Below are positions 57,610 to 64,000 of a DNA stretch of 64,000 nt, one piece after another. Origin of the DNA: Gemelliphila palaticanis. GTDB lineage: Bacteria > Bacillota > Bacilli > Staphylococcales > Gemellaceae. A model generated the notes under the pieces. The model was given only the letters and a program-made list of their open reading frames with translations, was not told the origin of the DNA and made no database searches. Position 1 is the stretch's first letter. Every line of letters starts with the position of its first letter. The stretch covers positions 1 to 64,000 of the forward strand of contig JACBYF010000006.1 in the NCBI GenBank assembly GCA_013415235.1, given 5' to 3'. Both the position numbers and the translations under genes were made by a program.

Positions 57610-58050
57610 TTAAAATTTCACATTTTCCGAAATAAATCCTGCTATATCAGTATTTAATTGCCAAGTTACACCATACTTATCTAATACTATACCATAAGCT
57701 GGACTCCAAGGAGTTTCTTGAATCTCTAATTCAATCTTTTTAGCATCTTTTGCTAGTTTAGAGTACAATTCTCTAGTATAGTTTTCTTCTGAAGATTGGA
57801 TACATCCATTTATATTATTTCCTTTTGTATAACCCCCTTCTAAACCAGCATCAGAAATTTGTAATCTAATACCATTTATATTAAGTTGCGCATTTAAGAC
57901 CATATCTTTTATATTTTCTGACGTATTAGGAATAGCATCTCAATAAGTTGTACAGCTAATAACCTCTGCATTAAATACGTCTTTATAAAAATCAACCGCT
58001 TCTAACCCATTATTTTCTGTAATTAAATATAATTCTATTGCTTTTATCAT
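57610..58050 (-). pseudogene. PhnB-like VOC protein interrupted by a stop codon
   Basis: The reading from ATG at 58048-58050, preceded by AGAGGA, gives a PhnB-type N-terminus ('IELYLITENNGLEAVDFYKDVF') and runs into TGA at 57940-57942, after 'ISCTTY'. The same frame continues through 'DAIPNTSENIKDMV' to 'FISENVKF' at 57610, a complete VOC domain in one frame with a single stop. A GGA-to-TGA change would explain it. The 97-residue downstream part could in theory be translated alone from an internal ATG but lacks half of the fold. Confidence 0.8.
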
Positions 58051-58123
58051 TATTTATCCTCTTTTATAAATTAATATTTAAAATTATAACTAAATTTATA
58101 ATTTATTTAAAAAATATGTTTTA

Positions 58124-59281
58124 TTAAACCATTCCTATAAATAATATTATTATAACTATTATTGGAGCTGATATTTTTCTAAAATATAACATAATAAATA
58201 CTAATATAATAACTATATAATTATACATGCTAACATGTTTTTGAATTAAAATTAAAGGAGTAAGTATGATAAATCCATTAGTTATAGCTATAATTCCTTT
58301 TAAAAATATTTTAAAATATTCTATATTTTTTAATTTATCCCAAATAGGATATACAAAATATATTAACAATATACCAGGTAAGAATAAAAATATTGCTGAT
58401 AAAATTGCAATAAAAACTCTCAAAAGTGTGCTGTGTTCAGTAAAACTTAAAGAACCAACATAAGAACTAAATGCAAACATAGGACCTGGCAACCCTTGAA
58501 TAAATCCTAATCCTGTTAAAAACTCATCAGATGACAAGTAATTATTAACATTAACAAGATCATTAAACATTAAAGGAACTACTACATTTCCTCCTCCTAT
58601 AACTAAATAACCATATTTATACAAACTAGATAATAGTATCGTTATTTTACTTGGTATTATAATTGGTAATACAGTAATGATTGTCGTTATTATTAAAAAT
58701 AAATACATAAACTTGTAATTTATAGATAAACTAAATTTTTCTAAAATTAATGTTTTGTTGTAGTATAGAAGTGAAAAAACTCCTCCAATAATCATTATAA
58801 ATATGTAAAATAAAGGATTTTTAACGAAGTACATTGATAAAAAACCAATAACTGTTAAAAAAGTCATAAATTTATCTATTATTACTTTCTTTGAAACTGT
58901 ATAAGCTCCATAAATCATAAATGCTATAGCTAATGAAGGAATATACTTTAACATACTATTTTCTAGACCGAAAATACTTAAATAGTAAGAGAAAAATGAA
59001 AATAATATCATAAATAAAATACCCGGAAATACCCAGACTAAAAAAGTTAACAATGATAAAGTCATTCCTCCTAATTTATAACCTATCGCTACAATTGTTT
59101 GTGTACTACTAGGTCCAGGAAGTAAACTAGTTAACGCCATTAAATCTAGTAGTTCATCTTCTGTTAAATATTTGTATTTTTTTATTAATACATCTATAAA
59201 AACACCATAGTGTGCTTCTGGTCCTCCATAGGCAGAAAGTGAACATTTAAAAACTGCTTTTAAAAAATCTAAATTTTTCAC
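58124..59281 (-). CDS. chromate transporter (CHR) family protein
   Basis: A 385-residue protein with two CHR domains, the long fused form. First half: 'FKCSLSAYGGPEAHYGVF' and 'LPGPSSTQTIVAIGYKLGG'; second half: 'VIGGGNVVVPLMF' and 'IQGLPGPMFAFSSYVGSL'. About ten to twelve transmembrane segments. Characterised members export chromate; the physiological substrate in commensals is uncertain. GTG start at 59279-59281, six bases after GGAG. A leader RNA with a terminator precedes it. Confidence 0.87.
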   Translation of the reverse strand: MKNLDFLKAVFKCSLSAYGGPEAHYGVFIDVLIKKYKYLTEDELLDLMALTSLLPGPSSTQTIVAIGYKLGGMTLSLLTFLVWVFPGILFMILFSFFSYYLSIFGLENSMLKYIPSLAIAFMIYGAYTVSKKVIIDKFMTFLTVIGFLSMYFVKNPLFYIFIMIIGGVFSLLYYNKTLILEKFSLSINYKFMYLFLIITTIITVLPIIIPSKITILLSSLYKYGYLVIGGGNVVVPLMFNDLVNVNNYLSSDEFLTGLGFIQGLPGPMFAFSSYVGSLSFTEHSTLLRVFIAILSAIFLFLPGILLIYFVYPIWDKLKNIEYFKIFLKGIIAITNGFIILTPLILIQKHVSMYNYIVIILVFIMLYFRKISAPIIVIIILFIGMV

Positions 59282-59292
59282 AATAATCTCCT

Positions 59293-59319
59293 ATATTATT
59301 TTATTATATAAAATAATAT
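59293..59319 (-). repeat. AT-only hairpin next to the CHR gene ribosome-binding site
   Basis: A 12-bp perfect inverted repeat (59293-59304 with 59308-59319) with 3-nt loop, directly upstream of the GGAG Shine-Dalgarno (59289-59292). It could affect ribosome access. Confidence 0.6.
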
Positions 59320-59339
59320 TAAATGATAAAAGTTTTGTC

Positions 59340-59429
59340 AAAAAAAAGACACCAAAATAAATTGGTGTCATCCCTAATAAATACTCCCCTATTTTAATAT
59401 AGGATAGCAATAAAATAATATTGCTTACG
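59340..59429 (-). promoter_or_regulatory. terminator-bearing leader RNA of the CHR gene, possible riboswitch or attenuator
   Basis: About 90 nt from the predicted start site to a strong terminator (59348-59355 with 59362-59369, GACACCAA/TTGGTGTC, then eight T's) that precedes the gene by about 58 bases. Upstream of the terminator the RNA can form GCAATA/TATTGC and CCTAT/ATAGG hairpins. ATCC before the second can alternatively pair with GGGAT just before the terminator. A purine-rich GGGGAGTA lies unpaired in one form. No known riboswitch class was recognised. Confidence 0.55.
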
Positions 59430-59435
59430 TTTACT

Positions 59436-59464
59436 ATTTTACCATCTAAATTTTGCAAAGTCAA
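59436..59464 (-). promoter_or_regulatory. promoter of the CHR gene leader
   Basis: -35 TTGACT (59459-59464), 17-nt spacer, extended -10 TGG-TAAAAT (hexamer 59436-59441), reading leftward. Confidence 0.7.
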
Positions 59465-59482
59465 TACCTAAAATTCATTTAT

Positions 59483-59511
59483 TTGATTATTTTTTGTTAT
59501 AATGATATAAT
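59483..59511 (+). promoter_or_regulatory. promoter of the CDF transporter gene
   Basis: -35 TTGATT (59483-59488), 17-nt spacer, -10 TATAAT (59506-59511). Confidence 0.65.
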
Positions 59512-59544
59512 GTTTTACTTTAAAAAATTTTATGAGGATTAAGT

Positions 59545-60435
59545 ATGAATAATTCAAGTATTTTTGCTAATATAAAAAAAGCTGAAAAAGGTGCTAAAAT
59601 AAGTATATTAACTTATCTAATATTATCTTCTTTTAAATTAATAATAGGTTTTTTATTTAGCTCAACATCTCTTATAGCAGACGGTATAAATAATGCCACT
59701 GACGTTGTATCATCTATATGTGTCCTAATAGGACTAAAAATTTCTCGTAAACCTGCTGATGAGGATCATAAATACGGACATCTACGAGCTGAATTAATAT
59801 CAAGTTTGATAGCATCATTTATAATGCTTTATGCAGGACTGCAAGTTATTTTATTTTCAACCAAAAAATTAATATATAGTGAATTTTATGAACCTAGTTA
59901 TCTAACTGCATTAGCTGCATTAATTTCTTTTTTTATAATGATTATTGTTTTTATGTATAACTATAAATTATCAAAAAAAATAAATAGTAATTCTTTAAAA
60001 GCTGCTGCTTTTGATAATCTTAGTGATGCTTTAGTTTCACTTGGTACTTTAGCAGGTATTATGTTATCTATACTAGGTTTTAAACAAGCAGATTCTTTAA
60101 TAGCTGTATTAGTAGGTATTATAATTGTATTTACTGCTGTTAATATATTTAAAGAAGCAACACATATACTTACAGATGGTATCGAAAAAGAAACTTTGGA
60201 TGAAATTTTTAATATAGTAAAAAATATTGATGGGGTTAGAGATATAAAAGAATTACGTGGTAGATCTCATGGTATAGTACATTTTATAGATGTTACTGTT
60301 ACTGTTGATCCAAATTTAAATGTTATTAAAAGTCACGATATAACAGTAAATATAGAAAATGAAATTCAAAAAATATTTTTCTCATGTGAAACTTTAGTAC
60401 ACTTAGAACCCGATATAAAAAATAAAGAGCTGTAG
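59545..60435 (+). CDS. cation diffusion facilitator transporter
   Basis: A 296-residue CDF protein: six transmembrane helices (about 20-200) and a cytoplasmic domain (205-296). Metal-site residues are Asp in 'LIADGINNATDVVSS' and 'AAFDNLSDALVS'. 'ADEDHKYGHLRAE' follows helix II; family members with this pattern export zinc, iron or manganese. The metal is not decided here. Its TAG stop lies inside the terminator hairpin. Confidence 0.9.
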   Translation: MNNSSIFANIKKAEKGAKISILTYLILSSFKLIIGFLFSSTSLIADGINNATDVVSSICVLIGLKISRKPADEDHKYGHLRAELISSLIASFIMLYAGLQVILFSTKKLIYSEFYEPSYLTALAALISFFIMIIVFMYNYKLSKKINSNSLKAAAFDNLSDALVSLGTLAGIMLSILGFKQADSLIAVLVGIIIVFTAVNIFKEATHILTDGIEKETLDEIFNIVKNIDGVRDIKELRGRSHGIVHFIDVTVTVDPNLNVIKSHDITVNIENEIQKIFFSCETLVHLEPDIKNKEL

Positions 60436-60458
60436 ATTACTACAACTCTTTATTTTTA
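60417..60458. terminator. bidirectional terminator overlapping the CDF stop codon
   Basis: Long inverted repeat (about 60419-60435 with 60440-60456, one mismatch pair) flanked by A and T runs. It serves the CDF gene and the convergent surface-protein gene. Confidence 0.8.
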
Positions 60459-60500
60459 AACGTTATACGTTAATATTAAGTGTTTTACAATTAGAATAAA

Positions 60501-63500
60501 TTATTTATTTTTTCTTTTAACAAATAATAAAGTACTAAATGCTAAAATAGTTAAGCCTATAATAGTAGTATTTGTTTTATTGATACCTGTACTAGAAAGA
60601 ATAGAATTTTTAGAATTATTATTATTCGTATTTGTTGTAAATGTTTTTAATTTATTGTTACTTTCTTGTTTATCTAAAATAATATTTTCTTGGGGTATTT
60701 CTTTTTCTTTACTTGATTTGTTTGTATCAAGTTCTTCTATGTTATTTATAGTGTTACCATTATTTATATTATTTATTGAATTACCATTATCGTTATTTAT
60801 ATTTTTTTCTTTTCTAGGAGTTTCTTCCTCTAAAATTTCTATACCTTCTATTACTTTTCCTTCTATAGGTTTATCATTTATTATTTTATTATTTTTAAAT
60901 ACTAAAATTAATTTATTGAATTTATTATTTTCTAAATCAATTATATCTCCTACCACAGAAATATTTAATTGTTCTAATTGCCCTTGATTATTTAATTTAT
61001 AAACTTCTAACAATGATTCTCTTGTTAGATTTTTCAAATTGAATTTAGCTAAATCTACATTGTCAACTGGAATACCATTTTCAGTCAATGTTAATTCAAA
61101 AGCATTAGCACTAACTCCTTTATATTTAGCTAACATATTATCTAAGTTTTTAACTTCATTTATATTTAATTTATAGTTAGATGATTCTTTTTCTTTTAAA
61201 GTAAGAATTGCTTCAAATAAGTCATTTTTATAAGATAAAATATTTTTATCACTTGACTGTATTTCATCTTCAATTTTTTCTTTCATTTCTTCTACTTGAA
61301 CTTTAAACTCTATAGTCTTACTTTGTTTTAAAGCATTTGATATTTTTACAATAACATTTTTTTCTAAATTATTTGATGTATCTTCTACTTTTACATCATC
61401 AATATTTATCCCCTCTTCTACCGTTACAAAATCAGAGATTTTCATCAATTCTTCATTAGTAAAAATAGATTTTTTCAGAGTAGCTGTTAAATCTGATAAT
61501 ATATTGAACGATATTTTTTTAACAGCCTCATTAGATGAGTTATTTATAGCTTTAATTTCTAAAGTATTTTTTCCTACATTATTTATAGGAGTTCCTAATT
61601 TATAAGGTTCTCCATTTAATAGATACTCAACTTTCAGATTTTTAGGCTGTTTATCAGTAACTTCTATTTTAGGAACAATTCCTTTATTATAAGTTTTACC
61701 GTCTTCTAAACTATTATCTTTTATTAATATGTTTGGAGTAGAATCATCAATTTTTACTTTGTATGCATGTTTTACTTCGTTTCCAAATCTATCAGTTAAT
61801 CTAAGACTAACTATATCATTATCTTTAAGATTATTAAGTGTATAACTGAATGATTTTTTATTATTTCCGTATTCTCTCCAAATACCTCCACGTTCTACTA
61901 AATTACCATTAATATTAAGTCCCCAGTATATTCCATTATCTTCAGCTGATCCACTTATTGTTAATTTACCTTCTTTAGAGGCAAGTATAACTCCGGCTAT
62001 ATCTTTTTCTGAAGATTCTTCTATTAAATTATCTAACTCTAAAACAGGCTCATGATTATCAAAATAAATATGATATTTATTACTTCTTATTAATTTTCCA
62101 GATTGATTGTATATTTTTAAATCAACTATATTAAATTCTTCTTTTAATTCTACAGGATATTCTATAAAGTCTATATCTCCATCTTCATTTTCTAAAAATG
62201 ATTTTTTCTCACCATCGTTTATAGAAACACTATACCCTTCCTCATCAGATTGTAATTTAAACGTAAATATGTACTTGCCATCTTTTTCTTCAAAGTCCGG
62301 TCTTTCTAATGACTCACTACCAAAGTAAACAGGAGAGTTTAGTCCAGTATTATGTAAAAGCACTGTATTATCTACTTCTTCTGTATCTTGATCATCAAAA
62401 CCTTCTTCTACTGTATTGAATTTTTTCTTGTTATATTTATTTCCTTTTTCATCTATTACATCTATAAATACAGCAGTAGGATAATCTGATTTGAATAGTG
62501 TCAATTCAAAATTACCATCTTTATCGGGTTTTATAGTTTGTTTTTTATATATTTTCAATATATTATCAGTAAGTGCTTCTGGTGCATAATATACAATTTT
62601 TAAATTTTCATTTTTAGAAATATTATCTTTTACATTACCTTTTATTGTAAATCGGCCATTTTCCTCTAGTTTAACTAATTTTGGATTAGACTCATCATAT
62701 TTTACATCATAAGTTACTGTCGGCTCAGTTGTATCTCTAACAAATTTATATGTTTTTGTTTCTATTTCTTTATTTTTTGAATCTTTTAAAACAACTTTTA
62801 GCGTATGTTCCCCATCTTTAATGTCATTTATAGAAAACTCTAATTTATTATTTTCTTTTGTAGATTCTAATAAACTATTATCTAGATATACTTCTACACT
62901 ATTAACATTATTTGTTAATGTTGCTTTAAATTTTGAATATTCTTTTTTATTTTTATCAAGCTCATCAATATTTTCAAATTTTATATTATAAGGTTCTAAT
63001 ATTTCCTTATGATTTATTGTATTACCTGCTATATCTATTATTTCTAAATTAAGCTCATTAGCTCCATTTTCTGTTAATTCTACATTTTTTATTTTATAAG
63101 TAGATAAGCCATTTTCTGTAGAAATTTTCTCTACTTCTACTGATTTACCATCCAATGTAGCTACAACATCCCAAACTTTATTATTGTCTGAAGCTGTAAA
63201 AGTAATTTCTTTTTCTGTTTTTAATTTTTCTTTATTTATATTTTTAAATTCAGGTTTAATACTATCTATTTTTATTGGAAGATATGTATACTGATATTTT
63301 CCATTTTCTTTATTTTTAACTTTTATTCTAAAATAATACTGACCATCTTCTGCTTGTTTTGTATCTCCTGTAAGTGGATCATATATAGTTCCATTCCAAT
63401 TATGTAATTCTTTAGGAGTTAAGACACTACTCTTATAAGTTTCATCTTCAAAGAAATCAATATGACGATATCTAGTTAATATACTTCCCTTATCAATTCT

Positions 63501-64000
63501 CTTAATTATATTTGCATCTTCTTTAGGTGAATCTACAACATCTATCTCATATCCTACAATATCTCTTAAAATTGCAAATCTTAAATTAGCACTCCCTATA
63601 ATACTGTTACTTCCATTAGCTGATATTGCTATATCGTCAGGGTTTACTGCTGAATTAGGATCTTTTGGATTAGCTCTACCTAACTCTATATATTTCTCTC
63701 CATTAGAATATTTATAAGTAGAAACAACTGATGTTATTCTTGTATTAGAATCATTTTCCCAAGCTGGTGAATCAACAATTTTTTCTTTAGACCAGTCTCC
63801 TACAAATCCAAAGTAAGGTATACTCAAATCAGGATGATTTTTATCAGTTGATTTAAAATATATATATCCTTCTGCAAACTGATCTTGTGCTACTCCTGCA
63901 TCCAGCTGAACAGTTATTTTTTTAACTTCTCCTGGATTTAAAGATATAGAGTTAGCTGATAAACTTATAGATGAATTATCTAATTCTGCAGAATGTACTT
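60501..64000 (-). CDS. large cell-wall surface protein, C-terminal part (C5a-peptidase/lactocepin-like), 5' end outside the window
   Basis: The frame is open to the window edge, so at least 1166 residues belong to a longer protein. The part nearest the edge ('AEGYIYFKST', 'LSIPYFGFVGDWS') is the Fn3-like domain that follows the subtilisin domain in C5a peptidases and lactocepins. Several Ig-like repeats with 'KDGEHTLKV', 'DNISKNENLK' and similar motifs follow, then a Glu/Lys-rich helical stalk, an Asn-rich linker and a C-terminal sorting signal: LSSTG, a hydrophobic stretch and KRKNK. The motif is not canonical LPXTG: the Pro codon position (60594-60596) is TCT. The protease domain itself is not visible. 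Confidence 0.85.
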   Translation of the reverse strand, partial: VHSAELDNSSISLSANSISLNPGEVKKITVQLDAGVAQDQFAEGYIYFKSTDKNHPDLSIPYFGFVGDWSKEKIVDSPAWENDSNTRITSVVSTYKYSNGEKYIELGRANPKDPNSAVNPDDIAISANGSNSIIGSANLRFAILRDIVGYEIDVVDSPKEDANIIKRIDKGSILTRYRHIDFFEDETYKSSVLTPKELHNWNGTIYDPLTGDTKQAEDGQYYFRIKVKNKENGKYQYTYLPIKIDSIKPEFKNINKEKLKTEKEITFTASDNNKVWDVVATLDGKSVEVEKISTENGLSTYKIKNVELTENGANELNLEIIDIAGNTINHKEILEPYNIKFENIDELDKNKKEYSKFKATLTNNVNSVEVYLDNSLLESTKENNKLEFSINDIKDGEHTLKVVLKDSKNKEIETKTYKFVRDTTEPTVTYDVKYDESNPKLVKLEENGRFTIKGNVKDNISKNENLKIVYYAPEALTDNILKIYKKQTIKPDKDGNFELTLFKSDYPTAVFIDVIDEKGNKYNKKKFNTVEEGFDDQDTEEVDNTVLLHNTGLNSPVYFGSESLERPDFEEKDGKYIFTFKLQSDEEGYSVSINDGEKKSFLENEDGDIDFIEYPVELKEEFNIVDLKIYNQSGKLIRSNKYHIYFDNHEPVLELDNLIEESSEKDIAGVILASKEGKLTISGSAEDNGIYWGLNINGNLVERGGIWREYGNNKKSFSYTLNNLKDNDIVSLRLTDRFGNEVKHAYKVKIDDSTPNILIKDNSLEDGKTYNKGIVPKIEVTDKQPKNLKVEYLLNGEPYKLGTPINNVGKNTLEIKAINNSSNEAVKKISFNILSDLTATLKKSIFTNEELMKISDFVTVEEGINIDDVKVEDTSNNLEKNVIVKISNALKQSKTIEFKVQVEEMKEKIEDEIQSSDKNILSYKNDLFEAILTLKEKESSNYKLNINEVKNLDNMLAKYKGVSANAFELTLTENGIPVDNVDLAKFNLKNLTRESLLEVYKLNNQGQLEQLNISVVGDIIDLENNKFNKLILVFKNNKIINDKPIEGKVIEGIEILEEETPRKEKNINNDNGNSINNINNGNTINNIEELDTNKSSKEKEIPQENIILDKQESNNKLKTFTTNTNNNNSKNSILSSTGINKTNTTIIGLTILAFSTLLFVKRKNK

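Noticed and set aside
57610..57903. 97-residue fragment as an independent gene
   Set aside because: It is in frame with an upstream half-domain that has its own start and Shine-Dalgarno, and lacks half of the VOC fold; it is the tail of a broken gene.
57940..57942. TGA read as tryptophan (recoding)
   Set aside because: Other genes of the window show no use of TGA within frames, and the context has no selenocysteine-type element; a point mutation is simpler.
59340..59429. Leader as a yybP-ykoY manganese or fluoride riboswitch
   Set aside because: GGGGAGTA resembles part of the manganese class, but the remaining conserved loops are missing and the fluoride core was not found. It is left unclassified.

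Overview
The window is chromosomal DNA of a very AT-rich low-GC Gram-positive bacterium (Firmicutes, Bacilli). The mix of staphylococcal-type traits (fused SecDF, ctsR-clpC-radA-yacL, YdbS/YdbT pair, RNase J2, TrmK) and streptococcal-type traits (no mcsA/mcsB/disA, maltose PTS with MapP, a C5a-peptidase-like LPXTG-type surface protein) suggests Gemella or a close relative. The genus is an inference. Promoters (TTGACA/TATAAT with 17-nt spacers), Shine-Dalgarno sites and intrinsic terminators are unusually easy to read, so many start codons could be corrected.

Layout. 1-3240: end of an unidentified gene, three bacterial-PH-domain membrane proteins and an MBL hydrolase. 3349-6104: YugP-like protease and TypA. 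6250-7345: tRNA-Arg(UCU) followed closely by a secreted Asn/Pro-rich protein. 7407-11498: smpB, rnr, secG, yacL. 11719-16111: radA, clpC, ctsR with a CtsR operator. 16260-17816: dioxygenase and esterase of the Mhq type. 17928-20524: amino-acid ABC transporter under an arginine-type T-box leader with a second, stem-I-less antiterminator/terminator module. 20534-21067: a compact locus with two tandem 37-nt RNA repeats, a terminator and a MazF/ToxN-like toxin, the architecture of a type III toxin-antitoxin system. 21121-22889: M20 amidohydrolase and a decayed surface-protein gene. 23011-30100: maltose operon malQ-malP-mapP-PTS IICB with a divergent GntR regulator. 30183-31850: glmM, then an unannotated candidate small RNA. 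31904-36677: MntABCD-type metal transporter and an orphan PhnD-like lipoprotein. 36778-36939: tRNA-His and tRNA-Cys. 37022-45143: DedA-nicotinamidase-like fusion, SecDF, HAD phosphatase, GtrA, RF3, MurE. 45308-50379: methyltransferase, LCP protein, metallophosphoesterase, MazG, RsmA, RNase M5. 50498-57020: one long operon rbgA-rnhB-rnjB-dinB-trmK-thrE pair. 57229-60435: VOC proteins (one broken by a stop codon), a CHR-family transporter behind a terminator-bearing leader RNA, and a CDF transporter. 60501-64000: C-terminal part of a large surface protein with a non-canonical LSSTG sorting signal.

How genes work together. The maltose operon encodes a complete route: PTS uptake as maltose 6'-phosphate, dephosphorylation by MapP, then MalQ and MalP. 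rnmV and rsmA serve 5S/16S rRNA processing and modification. rbgA, rnhB, rnjB and trmK serve ribosome and RNA metabolism. ctsR autoregulates clpC. The most unusual content is RNA-based: the putative type III toxin-antitoxin locus, the duplicated T-box module directly beside it, the small RNA after glmM and the leader RNA before the CHR transporter.
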